Source: Caenispirillum bisanense (GTDB taxonomy: Bacteria; Pseudomonadota; Alphaproteobacteria; Rhodospirillales; Rhodospirillaceae). Taken from it: DNA of 64,000 nt. The position numbers and the translations under genes are program-made. Shown here piece after piece: positions 36,706 through 47,387 of this stretch. Every line of letters starts with the position of its first letter. Positions within the stretch are counted from its first letter, which is position 1. The notes under the pieces were generated by a model, which did not search any database, was not told the DNA's origin, and worked only from the letters and a program-made list of their open reading frames with translations. Where the stretch lies: the NCBI RefSeq assembly GCF_900230255.1, contig NZ_OCNJ01000002.1:124001-188000 (forward strand), written 5' to 3'.

Positions 36706-37329
36706 ATGTCGCATCATTCTTCCGCCGCCACCTTGTCCCCGTCGCTGATCGGCGGCCTTCTGCTGCGCCCGGTGCCGCTGCCGGTGCTGCGGGCGGTGGC
36801 GCGGCCGCTGCTGACGCGCGTCGTCGGCCACCTGGCGCCGCTGCTCGCCGACCGCCTGAGCGGCCTTGCCGGTACCGTCGCCATCGTGCCGGCCGGCTGG
36901 CCGGTGGCGCTGCTGCTGACCATCGGCGCCGGCGGCCTCGACGCCGACGTGACCCGCGCCGAGGGCGTGGAGGCAACCGCCGTGGTGCGGGCGCCGGTGG
37001 AGGTGCTGCTCGGCATGCTCGACGGTGCCGGCGGGCTGGACGGTGACGCCGGCCTGTTCGCCCGCCTGCTGACCATCGAGGGCGACACCGGCCTCGTCAT
37101 GGCCCTGCGTTACGCCCTGGAGGACGGCGGCATCGACGCCTCCGCCCTGCTGTCCCGCCTGCCGGGGGCGGAGCGCGCCGTCGGCCTGGTGCGCCGGGTG
37201 CACGCCGCGGCGACGCACGACCTCGCGGTGCTGCAGCAGGCGGTGGTCGCGCCCCTGCGCACCGAGCTGGCGCGCCAGGAGGCCCGCCTCAGCCGCCTGG
37301 AGCAGGACGCCGCCCGCCGCCGTCGCTGA
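36706..37329 (+). CDS. ubiT: Ubiquinone biosynthesis accessory factor UbiT (SCP2 domain)
   Basis: A 207-residue SCP2-type lipid-binding protein that assists oxygen-independent ubiquinone synthesis with UbiU and UbiV. Segments typical of UbiT are PLPVLRAVARPLLTRVVGHL, WPVALLLTIGAGGLDADVTR and a core such as LLTIEGDTGLVMALRYALED. The C-terminal helix (LRTELARQEARLSRLEQDAARRRR) is charged. The start MSHHSSAATL has GAGG close by; the frame extends 15 codons further upstream without support. Assignment rests strongly on the immediately following ubiU and ubiV. Confidence 0.88.
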   Translation: MSHHSSAATLSPSLIGGLLLRPVPLPVLRAVARPLLTRVVGHLAPLLADRLSGLAGTVAIVPAGWPVALLLTIGAGGLDADVTRAEGVEATAVVRAPVEVLLGMLDGAGGLDGDAGLFARLLTIEGDTGLVMALRYALEDGGIDASALLSRLPGAERAVGLVRRVHAAATHDLAVLQQAVVAPLRTELARQEARLSRLEQDAARRRR

Positions 37330-37381
37330 TCCCCGAATCCCCGATCTTCCCGAGCCTCTCTTGTCCCCCACAGGAGCCCCC

Positions 37382-38356
37382 ATGAGCCGACCCATCGAAC
37401 TGGTCTGCCCGGCCGGAACGCCGGCGGCGCTGGCCGCCGCCGTCGAGGCGGGGGCGGACGCCGTCTATTTCGGCTTCCGCGACCGCACCAACGCCCGCAA
37501 CTTCCCCGGCCTCAACTTCTCGCCCAAGGAAGCGGCGGAGGGCGTCGCCCTGTGCCGCCGCCACGGCGTGCGGCCGATGATCGCCATCAACACCTATCCG
37601 GACGCCGGCGACGAGGCCCTGTGGCAGCGCGCCGTCGACATCGCGGCGGAGGCGGGAGCGCATGCCGTCATCCTGTGCGACATGGGCCTCGCCGCCTATG
37701 CCGCGAAGCGCCATCCGGACCTGCGGCTGCACCTGTCGGTGCAGGCGGCGGCGGCCAACGAGCACGCCATCCGCTTCTACCGCGACGCCTTCGGCATCCG
37801 CCGCGTCGTGCTGCCGCGCGTGCTGACGGTGCCGCAGATCGCCGCGCTGACCCAGGCGGTGCCCGAGGTGGAGACGGAAGTCTTCGTGTTCGGCGGCCTG
37901 TGCGTCATGGCGGAAGGCCGCTGTTCCCTGTCGAGCTACGCCACCGGCCAGTCGCCCAACAAGGACGGCGTCTGCTCGCCGGCCTCGGCGGTGCGCTACG
38001 AGCAGGAGGGCGAGGTCATGGTGTCGCGGCTGGCCGGCTATACCATCAACCGCTTCGGCCCCGGCGAGCCGGCCGGCTACCCGACGCTGTGCAAGGGTCG
38101 GTTCCGGGCCATGAACCGCGACGGCCACCTGTTCGAGGACCCGACCAGCCTCGACGCCTCCACCCTGGTGCCGGACTTCGCCCGCGCCGGCGTCGCCGCC
38201 CTGAAGATCGAGGGCCGCCAGCGCGGCAAGGCCTATGTCGCGCAGGTGGTGAAGAGCCTGAAGGCCGCCATCGCCGGCACCCAGGCCGCCGCCCCGGCGG
38301 CCTTCCTGGAAGGCGGCGTCGCCACCACCGGCGCCTATACCCGCGCGTGGCAGTGA
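37382..38356 (+). CDS. ubiU: O2-independent ubiquinone hydroxylation protein UbiU (U32 peptidase family)
   Basis: A 324-residue [4Fe-4S] protein of the peptidase U32 family which with UbiV hydroxylates the quinone ring without oxygen, using prephenate as oxygen donor in E. coli. It starts MSRPIELVCPAGTPAALAAA and keeps the four cluster cysteines Cys174, Cys181, Cys198 and Cys237, equivalent to Cys169/176/193/232 of E. coli UbiU. AGGAG lies five bases ahead of the ATG. It follows ubiT by 52 bases and precedes ubiV by 11, a ubiTUV operon. Confidence 0.95.
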   Translation: MSRPIELVCPAGTPAALAAAVEAGADAVYFGFRDRTNARNFPGLNFSPKEAAEGVALCRRHGVRPMIAINTYPDAGDEALWQRAVDIAAEAGAHAVILCDMGLAAYAAKRHPDLRLHLSVQAAAANEHAIRFYRDAFGIRRVVLPRVLTVPQIAALTQAVPEVETEVFVFGGLCVMAEGRCSLSSYATGQSPNKDGVCSPASAVRYEQEGEVMVSRLAGYTINRFGPGEPAGYPTLCKGRFRAMNRDGHLFEDPTSLDASTLVPDFARAGVAALKIEGRQRGKAYVAQVVKSLKAAIAGTQAAAPAAFLEGGVATTGAYTRAWQ

Positions 38357-38367
38357 GGAGCCCGACC

Positions 38368-39279
38368 ATGACCCAGCCGACCCTCGCCCTCGGCCCGCTG
38401 CTGTACAACTGGTCCGCCGACCGCCGCCGCGCCTTCTACTGCGGCATCGCCGAGGACAGCCCCTTCGACGTCGTCTACCTGGGCGAGACCGTGTGCGGCA
38501 AGCGCGAGCCGCTGGTCGCCGACGCCATGGCCGAGGCCGCCGAGGTGCTGTCGACGGCCGGCAAGACCGTGGTGCTGTCGACCCTCGCGCTCGCCGTCAC
38601 CGAGTCGGAAGTGGATGCCCTGCGCGGCGTCGCCGCCTCGGCCGGCGAGGGCTTCCGGGTGGAGGCCAACGACGCCGGTGCCCTCGCCCTGCTGGCCGGC
38701 CGGCCGCACCGTGTCGGGCCTTACGTCAACGTCTACAACGAGGGCACCCTGACGGTGCTGGCCGAGCGCGGCGCCGAGTCGGTGTGCCTGCCGTGGGAAC
38801 TGTCGGCCGACAGCCTGGCGCGGCTGGCGGAGGCGGCCGGGCGGCTCGGCATGGCGACGGAGGTGCAGGTGTTCGGCCGGGCGCCGCTCGCCATCTCGGC
38901 GCGCTGCTACCACGCCCGCGCCCACGGCCTGTCCAAGGACGGCTGCCGCTACGTCTGCGGCCAGGATGTCGAGGGGATGCCGGTGGACACGCTCGACGGC
39001 GCCGCCTTCCTGCGCGTCAACGGCACCCAGACCCAGGCCGACGCCCTGACCCTGCTGGTGCGCGAGGTGCCGGATCTGGTGGCGGCCGGGGTGACCGCCT
39101 TCCGCCTGTCGCCGCACGATCTGGACATGGGGGCGGCCGGGCGGGTCTATGCCGACCTGCTGGCCGGGCGGCTCGATCCCGTGGCGGCGGAGGATGCGCT
39201 GTTCGACCTGCTCGACGGCCGCGCCGCCGCCAACGGCTTCTACCACGGGCGGGACGGCGCGGCCTGGATCGCGGCCTGA
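38368..39279 (+). CDS. ubiV: O2-independent ubiquinone hydroxylation protein UbiV
   Basis: A 303-residue partner of UbiU. It begins MTQPTLALGPLLYNWSADRR and holds four candidate [4Fe-4S] ligands: Cys43 (GETVCGKR), Cys180 (SARCYHARAHG), Cys193 and Cys197 (DGCRYVCGQD), closely matching the spacing in E. coli UbiV. The motif MATEVQVFGRAPLAISARCY is typical. GAGGAG precedes the ATG. The module sits next to the nir cluster, consistent with making quinone during nitrite respiration. Confidence 0.95.
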   Translation: MTQPTLALGPLLYNWSADRRRAFYCGIAEDSPFDVVYLGETVCGKREPLVADAMAEAAEVLSTAGKTVVLSTLALAVTESEVDALRGVAASAGEGFRVEANDAGALALLAGRPHRVGPYVNVYNEGTLTVLAERGAESVCLPWELSADSLARLAEAAGRLGMATEVQVFGRAPLAISARCYHARAHGLSKDGCRYVCGQDVEGMPVDTLDGAAFLRVNGTQTQADALTLLVREVPDLVAAGVTAFRLSPHDLDMGAAGRVYADLLAGRLDPVAAEDALFDLLDGRAAANGFYHGRDGAAWIAA

Positions 39280-39292
39280 GCGGCGCCGTCGT

Positions 39293-39697
39293 TCAGGCCC
39301 GGCGCGCGGCGGCGGCCACCGTCGCCGCGAACCGCCGCAGGCCGAGCGGCTTGGTCAACACCGCGTCGGCGCCGGCGTCGCGCATGTCCGCCATGTGGTC
39401 GGGGCCGGCGTAGCCGCTCATCATGATGACGGGCAGGCGGCGGGCGCGTTCCTGCTCGCGGATGGCGCGCACCAGCTCGATGCCGTTCACCGGCTCCATG
39501 CGCCAGTCGACGATGGCGACGTCCACCGGCTTGGTGGCCAGGATGTCGAGCGCGCAATCGCCGCAGCAGGCTTCCTCCACCGACCCCGGCCGGCCGAGCG
39601 CCGTCAGCAGCGTGGTGACCAGCTTGCGGATGTGCGGGTTGTCGTCGGCGACCAGCACGTTGAGGCCGTCGAGGCAGTCGTAGGGGCGGTCGGACAT
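39293..39697 (-). CDS. Single-domain response regulator (receiver only)
   Basis: A 134-residue CheY-like receiver with the acidic pair Asp18-Asp19 (VLVADDNPHIRKLV), the phospho-acceptor Asp64 (VAIVDWRMEP), Ser/Thr switch in IMMSGYAG and Lys116 in VLTKPLGLRRF. There is no output domain. AGGGAGATC precedes the ATG. It converges on ubiV (13 bases) and diverges from nirS. It could serve one of the two orphan histidine kinases in this window, but no partner adjoins it. Confidence 0.9.
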   Translation of the reverse strand: MSDRPYDCLDGLNVLVADDNPHIRKLVTTLLTALGRPGSVEEACCGDCALDILATKPVDVAIVDWRMEPVNGIELVRAIREQERARRLPVIMMSGYAGPDHMADMRDAGADAVLTKPLGLRRFAATVAAAARRA

Positions 39698-39778
39698 GGT
39701 GATCTCCCTGCGGATTTGTCGGTTATGTTCACAGGCTCCGCGAGGGGTCGAGGCCGCACCATGACGTTGGGCAAATAG

Positions 39779-41677
<1,899 letters not shown>

Positions 41678-41694
41678 GAACGTCCTTTGGGTTT

Positions 41695-41715
41695 GGGGAC
41701 CGCCTTGCGGTCCCC
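41695..41715. terminator. Stable hairpin in the nirS-nirE gap
   Basis: GGGGACCGC-CTT-GCGGTCCCC is a perfect 9-bp stem 17 bases after the nirS stop, with further GC-rich dyads following up to about 41770. No T run follows, so it more likely stabilises nirS mRNA or attenuates read-through into the heme d1 genes than fully terminates. The 218-base gap holds no gene. Confidence 0.45.
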
Positions 41716-41895
41716 GGCCCTCAGGCGCCGGGCGGGCGCCTCCGGCGCCCCAGGCTCCCGCCGCATCCGCGGCGCCGGCCCGGTCGGGCCGGTGGGAGCA
41801 CCGGCGAACCAGCGGTTCCTCGAAGAAAGACGGTTGATCCGGCCGTGCGCGGTGTCGTCGGGACGCAGGCGTGGCGGCTCTGGGGGAGAAAGACC

Positions 41896-42684
41896 ATGCG
41901 GAAACTCGGTTGCGTGCATCTGGTCGGTGCCGGCCCGGGCGACCCCGATCTGCTGACGGTGAAGGCCGCCCGGCTGCTGGCCGAGGCCGAGGCCGTCGCC
42001 TACGACCGCCTGGTGTCGCCCGCCGTCATGGCGCTGGTGCCGGCGGCGGCGGAGCGGGTGTTCGTCGGCAAGGAAAGCGGCTGCCACCACTGCACCCAGG
42101 ACGGCATCAACGACATCCTGCTCGGCCTCGCCCGCCGCTACGGCACGGTGGTCCGCCTGAAGGGCGGCGACCCCTTCGTGTTCGGGCGCGGCGGCGAGGA
42201 AGCCGAGCACCTGACGCGCCACGGCGTCGAGGTGCGGGTGGTGCCCGGCATCACCTCCGCCGCCGCCTGCGGCGCGGCCTGCGGCGTGCCGCTGACCCAT
42301 CGCGGCCTCGCCACCGGCGTGCGCTTCGTCACCGGCCATGCCAAGGGCGACGCGCCGCTCGACCTCAACTGGGCGAGCCTCGCCGACCCGGAGACCACGC
42401 TGGTGGTCTACATGGGCCTCGCCACCCTGCCGCAGATCAGCGAGCGCCTGATCGCCCACGGCCTGCCGGCGGACACGCCGCTGCTGGCGGTGCAGAACGG
42501 CACCACGCCGCAGGAACGCCGCCTGCTCACCACCCTGCGCGACGGCCCTTACGACCTGGCGGCGGCGGCCTTCAAGGCGCCGACCCTGCTGGTCATCGGC
42601 CGGGTGGCGGCGCTGGCCGACGCGGCGCCCGCGCCCGTCGACGCGACGGTGGCCGCGACGCCGCCGCTCGCGGCCCATGCGTGA
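41896..42684 (+). CDS. nirE: Uroporphyrinogen-III C-methyltransferase NirE
   Basis: A 262-residue SAM-dependent methyltransferase that makes precorrin-2 from uroporphyrinogen III, the entry to heme d1 (and siroheme). CobA-family motifs are complete: VHLVGAGPGDPDLLTVKA, VGKESGCHHCTQ, VVRLKGGDPFVFGRGGEEAE, VVPGITSAAA, PLTHRG and TLVVYMG. GGGGGAGAAAG precedes the ATG. The neighbouring nir genes favour the name nirE over cobA. The alanine-rich C-terminal tail of 30 residues overlaps nirC. Confidence 0.93.
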   Translation: MRKLGCVHLVGAGPGDPDLLTVKAARLLAEAEAVAYDRLVSPAVMALVPAAAERVFVGKESGCHHCTQDGINDILLGLARRYGTVVRLKGGDPFVFGRGGEEAEHLTRHGVEVRVVPGITSAAACGAACGVPLTHRGLATGVRFVTGHAKGDAPLDLNWASLADPETTLVVYMGLATLPQISERLIAHGLPADTPLLAVQNGTTPQERRLLTTLRDGPYDLAAAAFKAPTLLVIGRVAALADAAPAPVDATVAATPPLAAHA

Positions 42685-43000
42685 GGCGGTGGCCGCGGCC
42701 CTGGTGGCGCTGGCTCTGGCGGCGCCCGCCGCGGCATCCGACCCCCTATCCCCCGAGCGCCGGGCGGAACTGCGCGAGTTCCTGACGCAGGACTGCGGTT
42801 CCTGCCACGGCCTGACCCGCAAGGGCGGCCTCGGCAGCCCGCTCACCCCCGACGCACTCGCCGGCCGCAGCGACGCCGACCTCGCGCTCACCATCCGCGA
42901 CGGCGTGCCCGGCACCCCCATGCCGCCGTGGGCTCCCCTCCTGAGCGACGCCGAGATCGCGGCGCTGGTGGAGATGCTCCGGCAAGGAGACGACCGATGA
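42677..43000 (+). CDS. nirC: Small c-type cytochrome NirC
   Basis: A 107-residue exported monoheme cytochrome: signal peptide MREAVAAALVALALAAPAAA, heme site CGSCH (Cys40, Cys43, His44), and a C-terminal MPPWAPLLSDAEIAALVEML with the likely Met ligand. NirC acts in maturation or electron transfer during heme d1 assembly. It overlaps nirE by 8 bases and nirF by 4 (ATGA). Confidence 0.92.
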   Translation: MREAVAAALVALALAAPAAASDPLSPERRAELREFLTQDCGSCHGLTRKGGLGSPLTPDALAGRSDADLALTIRDGVPGTPMPPWAPLLSDAEIAALVEMLRQGDDR

Positions 43001-44178
43001 TCTTCCGCCCCCTCCTCCTGGCCGGTACCGCCCTGGTGCTGTCCTTTGCCGCCCAGGCGGCCGAGTTGCGCGGCACCGGCGACCTCGGCGTCGTCGTCGA
43101 GCGCGCCGTCGGCCAGGTGGCCGTGGTCGACCGCCGGGCCAGCACCCGGCTTGCCACCGTCGCCGGCCTCGGCGACCTGTCGCACGCCTCCGTCGTGTTC
43201 GGACCGAGCGAGCGCTATGCCTACGTCTTCGGCCGCGACGGCGGCTTGACCAAGGTGGACGTGCTGACCGGCACCATCGACCGCCGCGTCGTGCAGTCGG
43301 GCAATTCCATCGGCGGCGCCATCTCGGAAGACGGCACCCTGGTCGCCGTCGCCAACTACGAGCCCGGCGGCGTCACGGTGTTCGATGCCGAGACGCTGGA
43401 CCTCGTGGCCGACATTCCCGCCACGTCCATCGGCGACGGCAAGCGGTCCAAGGTGGTGGGGCTGGAAGACGCGCCGGGCAACCGCTTCGTCTTCAGCCTC
43501 TACGACACCGACGAAATCTGGATCGCCGACTTCTCCGCCGACCGCCGCAGCCCCGCCCTGACGCGGTTCGAGGCCATCGGCCGCCAGCCCTACGACGCGC
43601 TCGTGTCGGAAGACGGCCGCTGGTACATCGCCGGCCTGTTCGGCGAGGACGGCCTCGCCATGCTCGACCTGTGGCACCCCGAGACGGGCGTGCGCCGCGT
43701 GCTCGACGGCTACGGCCGCGGGCAGGAGGCGCTGCCGGTCTACAAGATGCCGCATCTGGAAGGCTGGGCGGTGGCCGGCGGCAAGGCCTGGCTGCCCGCC
43801 ATCGGCCGCCACTCGGTGCTGGTGGTCGACCTCGACACCTGGGAGCAGGTGGCCGAGATACCCGTCCACGGCCAGCCGGTCTTCGTCATGGCGCGGCCGG
43901 GCGGGCGGCACGTGTGGGTCAACTTCGCCCTGCCCGACAACGGCACGGTGCAGGTCATCGACACCGAACGCCTGGCCGTCGCCGATACCCTCGAACCCGG
44001 CCCCGGCGTGCTGCACATGGAATTCACCCCGCGCGGCGACCGCGTGTGGCTGTCGGTGCGCGACCGCGATCAGGTGCAGGTCTACGACACCGAGACGCGC
44101 GAGAAGCTCGCCACCCTGCCGGCCGACAAGCCCTCGGGCATCTTCTTCACCAGCCGCGCCCACCGGATCGGACTGTAG
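42997..44178 (+). CDS. nirF: Heme d1 biosynthesis protein NirF
   Basis: A 393-residue exported beta-propeller protein (signal peptide MIFRPLLLAGTALVLSFAAQAA) acting late in heme d1 formation; characterised homologues oxidise or bind dihydro-heme d1. It resembles the NirS propeller without the cytochrome domain: RYAYVFGRDGGLTKVDVL, VAVANYEPGGVTVFDAETL, SLYDTDEIWIADF and the C-terminal LPADKPSGIFFTSRAHRIGL, all typical of NirF. The start codon overlaps the nirC stop, and nirD follows after 3 bases. Confidence 0.95.
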   Translation: MIFRPLLLAGTALVLSFAAQAAELRGTGDLGVVVERAVGQVAVVDRRASTRLATVAGLGDLSHASVVFGPSERYAYVFGRDGGLTKVDVLTGTIDRRVVQSGNSIGGAISEDGTLVAVANYEPGGVTVFDAETLDLVADIPATSIGDGKRSKVVGLEDAPGNRFVFSLYDTDEIWIADFSADRRSPALTRFEAIGRQPYDALVSEDGRWYIAGLFGEDGLAMLDLWHPETGVRRVLDGYGRGQEALPVYKMPHLEGWAVAGGKAWLPAIGRHSVLVVDLDTWEQVAEIPVHGQPVFVMARPGGRHVWVNFALPDNGTVQVIDTERLAVADTLEPGPGVLHMEFTPRGDRVWLSVRDRDQVQVYDTETREKLATLPADKPSGIFFTSRAHRIGL

Positions 44179-44181
44179 ATC

Positions 44182-44634
44182 ATGCAGACTGCATATGACT
44201 TCGACACGCGGCTGCTCAACCTCTCGCAGCACGACTTCCCGCTGACGCCGCGCCCCTATGCCGCGCTCGCCGCCCGCCTCGGCGTCACCGAGCGGGTGGT
44301 GCTGGACGCCTTCCGCCTCATGCGCGAGGAGGGTTTGCTGTCGCGCATCGGCGCCGTCTACCGTCCGGGCTCGGTCGGCGCCTCGTGCCTCGCTGCGCTG
44401 AAGGTGCCGGAGGATCGCCTGGAGGCGGTGGCGGCCATGGTCTCGGGCTTCGCCGAGGTCAACCACAACTACCGGCGCGACCACGCCTGGAACCTGTGGT
44501 TCGTGGTCACCGCGCCATCGGTGGCGCGGCGCGACGCCGTGCTGCTGCTCATCGAGGAGGAAGCCGGCCTGCCGGTCCTGCGCCTGCCCATGGTGGAGGA
44601 CTATCACCTCGATCTGGGGTTCGCGCTGTCATGA
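44182..44634 (+). CDS. nirD: Siroheme decarboxylase subunit NirD (Lrp/AsnC fold)
   Basis: A 150-residue Lrp/AsnC-like enzyme subunit, not a regulator: an N-terminal winged-helix-like part (YAALAARLGVTERVVLDAFR) and a C-terminal alpha/beta domain with EVNHNYRRDHAWNLWFVVTA. NirD with NirL, G and H decarboxylates siroheme to 12,18-didecarboxysiroheme. The letter follows the P. aeruginosa nirFDLGH order. Its end overlaps nirL by four bases. Confidence 0.9.
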   Translation: MQTAYDFDTRLLNLSQHDFPLTPRPYAALAARLGVTERVVLDAFRLMREEGLLSRIGAVYRPGSVGASCLAALKVPEDRLEAVAAMVSGFAEVNHNYRRDHAWNLWFVVTAPSVARRDAVLLLIEEEAGLPVLRLPMVEDYHLDLGFALS

Positions 44635-45164
44635 CCGAGATCACCGCACCGCGCGACACCGCCCCGCTCACCGACCCCCGCGACCTCGCCCTGGTGGCGG
44701 AGCTGCGCGGCGGGCTGCCGCTCACCTCCCGCCCCTACGCCGACCTCGGCGCCCGCCTCGGCATGTCGGAAGCCGAAGTCCTCGGCCGGCTGAAGGCGCT
44801 GACAGAGGGCGGCGTCATCCGCCGCTTCGGCGCCATCGTCCGCCACCACGAGGCCGGCTACACCGCCAATGCCATGGTGGTGATCGACGTGCCCGACGAC
44901 CGCGTCGCCGCCGCCGGCCGCCTGCTGGCGCTGGAGGAGGGGGTGACGCTGTGCTACCGCCGTGTCCGCGCCCTGCCGGACTGGCCGTACAACCTCTACG
45001 CCATGGTCCACGGCCGCGACCGCGCCGTGGTGCAGGCGGCGGTGGAGGACATGCTGCGCCGCCAGGGCCTCGCCGGCCTGCCGCACGCGGTGCTGTTCTC
45101 CACCCGTCGGTTCAAGCAGACGGGCGGCCGTTACGGTCGCCCGCAGCAGGAGGCGAGAGCATGA
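44631..45164 (+). CDS. nirL: Siroheme decarboxylase subunit NirL
   Basis: A 177-residue paralogue of NirD of the other sub-type (GGVIRRFGAIVRHHEAGYTA, DWPYNLYAMVHGRDRA, ILFSTKxxK-like LFSTRRFKQTG). NirDL and NirGH pairs form the siroheme decarboxylase. The start codon overlaps the nirD stop (ATGA), and its stop overlaps nirG. The L assignment rests on gene order. Confidence 0.88.
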   Translation: MTEITAPRDTAPLTDPRDLALVAELRGGLPLTSRPYADLGARLGMSEAEVLGRLKALTEGGVIRRFGAIVRHHEAGYTANAMVVIDVPDDRVAAAGRLLALEEGVTLCYRRVRALPDWPYNLYAMVHGRDRAVVQAAVEDMLRRQGLAGLPHAVLFSTRRFKQTGGRYGRPQQEARA

Positions 45165-45625
45165 CCACCGCCGCGCCCGACCTCGACCGCATCGACCGTG
45201 CCATCATCAACGCCCTGCAGGGCGGCTTCCCCCTGTGCGACCGGCCCTATGCCGCCGCCGCCGCGCCGCTCGGCCTGTCGGAGGCGGAGCTGATCGAGCG
45301 GCTGGCGTCCCTGCGCACTCGCGGCGTGCTGACCCGCTTCGGCCCCCTGTGGAAGCCGGAGGCGCTGGGCGGCGAGGCGGTGCTGGCCGCCATGACCGTG
45401 CCCGCCGACCGCTTCGACGAGGTCGCCGGGCAGGTCAACGCCTTCCCGGAGGTCGCCCACAACTACGCCCGCGACCATGCCCTCAACATGTGGTTCGTGG
45501 TCGCTGCCGAGACGCCGGAGCGGGCGCGGGCGGCGTGCGACGAGATCGCCGCCGCGACGGGCTTGGCCGTGCTGCCGCTGCCCAAGCTGCACGAGTTCCA
45601 CCTCGACCTGAGGCTCGTCGCATGA
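45161..45625 (+). CDS. nirG: Siroheme decarboxylase subunit NirG
   Basis: A 154-residue NirD-type paralogue (LQGGFPLCDRPYAAAAAPLG, GVLTRFGPLWKPEALGG, EVAHNYARDHALNMWFVVAA). The ARDHALNMWFV segment corresponds to RDHAWNLWFV in NirD, identifying the same sub-type. AGGAGGCGAGAGC precedes the ATG, which overlaps the nirL stop. Assigned G by order. Confidence 0.88.
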   Translation: MTTAAPDLDRIDRAIINALQGGFPLCDRPYAAAAAPLGLSEAELIERLASLRTRGVLTRFGPLWKPEALGGEAVLAAMTVPADRFDEVAGQVNAFPEVAHNYARDHALNMWFVVAAETPERARAACDEIAAATGLAVLPLPKLHEFHLDLRLVA

Positions 45626-46134
45626 TGACCCAGCCGATCCTGCTCGACGCCACCGACCGCGCCATCGTCACCGCGACGCAAGACGGGCTGCCGCTGGTGC
45701 CCGACCCCTACGGCGCCGTCGCCGACAGGGTCGGCACGACGACCGAGGACGTGCTCGCCCGCATGGCCCGCATGCTGGCCGCCGGCGTCATCCGTCGCAT
45801 CGGGGCGGTGCCCAACCACTACCGCCTCGGCTTCCGCGCCAACGGCATGACCGTGTGGGACGTCGACGACGCCCGCGTCATGGCGTTGGGGGAAGCGGTG
45901 GGGGCGTTGCCCTTCGTCAGCCACTGCTACCTGCGCCCGCGCCTGCCCGAGGTTTGGCCCTACAACCTGTTCGCCATGGTGCACGGCCACGACCGCGACG
46001 AGGCGGAAGCCCAGGCGGCCGAGATCCGGGCGTTGCTGGGCGACGCCTGCCGCGGCGGCGAGATCCTCTATTCCACCAAGATCCTGAAAAAGACCGGCCT
46101 GCGCCTGCGCATGGCGTCCGCTCTGGGAGGCTGA
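45622..46134 (+). CDS. nirH: Siroheme decarboxylase subunit NirH
   Basis: A 170-residue NirL-type paralogue (GVIRRIGAVPNHYRLGFRAN, VWPYNLFAMVHGHDRDEAEA, ILYSTKILKKTGLRL). The strict overlap of start and stop codons from nirD to nirH suggests translational coupling and matched amounts of the four subunits. nirJ follows after 2 bases. Confidence 0.9.
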   Translation: MMTQPILLDATDRAIVTATQDGLPLVPDPYGAVADRVGTTTEDVLARMARMLAAGVIRRIGAVPNHYRLGFRANGMTVWDVDDARVMALGEAVGALPFVSHCYLRPRLPEVWPYNLFAMVHGHDRDEAEAQAAEIRALLGDACRGGEILYSTKILKKTGLRLRMASALGG

Positions 46135-46136
46135 CC

Positions 46137-47387
46137 ATGTTCCGCCTGTCGCGCTACGTTTCCGCCCTGGTGGCCGCCGAGGAAGGCCGGGCGCCGGCCG
46201 CCCCGTCCCGCCGTGTCGCGCCGGGGCCGGGCGCCGGCGAGGCCTCGGGGCCCGTCGTCATCTGGAACCTCATCCGCCGCTGCAACCTGACCTGCCGGCA
46301 CTGCTACGCCCTGTCGGCCGACAAGGACTTCGCCGGCGAGCTGAGCACGGACGAAGCCTTCACCGTCATGGACGACCTGAAGGCCTTCCGCGTGCCGGTG
46401 CTCATCCTGTCGGGCGGCGAGCCGCTGCTGCGCCCCGACATCTGGCGCATCGCGACGCGCGCCAAGATGATGGGCTTCTACGTCGGCCTGTCGACCAACG
46501 GCACCCTCATCGACGAGGACAACATCCACCGCCTCCAGACCGTCGGCTTCGACTACGTCGGCATCAGCCTCGACGGCCTGGCGGCGACGCACGACCACTT
46601 CCGCCGCAAGGACGGCGCCTTCGCCGCGAGCCTGAAGGCCATCCGCCTGTGCCGCGACCACGGCATCAAGGTCGGCATCCGCTTCTGCCCGACCAGGGAC
46701 ACGGCGCAGGACCTGCCGGCGCTGCTCGATCTGGCGGACGCCGAAGGCATCGACAAGGTCTACGTCACGCACCTGAACTATGCCGGGCGCGGCAACCACA
46801 ACCGCCGCGACGACGCCCACCACGCCCTCACCCGCCGCACCATGGACCTGCTGTTCGAGCGCTGCCTCGCCGACGTGCGGGCCGGCCGGACGCGCGAATA
46901 CGTCACCGGCAACAACGATGCCGACGGCGTCTACCTGCTCAAGTGGGCGGAACGGCGCTTCCCGGCGCAGGCGCCCATGCTGCGTCGGCGGCTGGAGGCC
47001 TGGGGCGGCAATGCGTCCGGCGTCAACGTCGCCAATATCGACAACCTGGGCAACGTCCACCCCGACACCATGTGGTGGACCCATACGCTCGGCAACGTGC
47101 GCAAGCGGCCGTTCTCCGACATCTGGATGGACACCTCCGACCCGCTCATGGCCGGGCTCAAGCAGCGGCCGCGCGCCGTCGGCGGGCGCTGCGGCGCCTG
47201 TGCCTTCCAGGCCATCTGCAACGGCAACACCCGCACCCGCGCCTTCCAGCTGACGGGCGACGCCTGGGCGGAAGATCCCGGCTGCTACCTGGACGACGAC
47301 GAGATCGGCGTCACCGGCGGCGGGCCGCGCGTGCAGCTGACCTCCTTCGGCGAGACCCGGCGGCGCGCCGCCGTGGCGGGAGCATGA
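46137..47387 (+). CDS. nirJ: Radical SAM heme d1 synthase NirJ
   Basis: A 416-residue radical SAM enzyme that converts didecarboxysiroheme towards heme d1 by replacing propionates with oxo groups. The radical SAM cluster ligands are Cys49, Cys53 and Cys56 in RRCNLTCRHCYALSAD. LSGGEPLLRPDIW and GISLDG follow the family. The C-terminal SPASM-like region has GGRCGACAFQAICNGNTRTRA plus CYLDD, consistent with a second cluster. GGGAGG precedes the ATG at 46137; the upstream in-frame extension is out of context. Confidence 0.96.
   Translation: MFRLSRYVSALVAAEEGRAPAAPSRRVAPGPGAGEASGPVVIWNLIRRCNLTCRHCYALSADKDFAGELSTDEAFTVMDDLKAFRVPVLILSGGEPLLRPDIWRIATRAKMMGFYVGLSTNGTLIDEDNIHRLQTVGFDYVGISLDGLAATHDHFRRKDGAFAASLKAIRLCRDHGIKVGIRFCPTRDTAQDLPALLDLADAEGIDKVYVTHLNYAGRGNHNRRDDAHHALTRRTMDLLFERCLADVRAGRTREYVTGNNDADGVYLLKWAERRFPAQAPMLRRRLEAWGGNASGVNVANIDNLGNVHPDTMWWTHTLGNVRKRPFSDIWMDTSDPLMAGLKQRPRAVGGRCGACAFQAICNGNTRTRAFQLTGDAWAEDPGCYLDDDEIGVTGGGPRVQLTSFGETRRRAAVAGA

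Noticed and set aside
44182-46134. Four consecutive Lrp/AsnC-like transcription factor genes
   Set aside because: Their order after nirF and the NirD/NirL-type motifs show they are siroheme decarboxylase subunits, not regulators.
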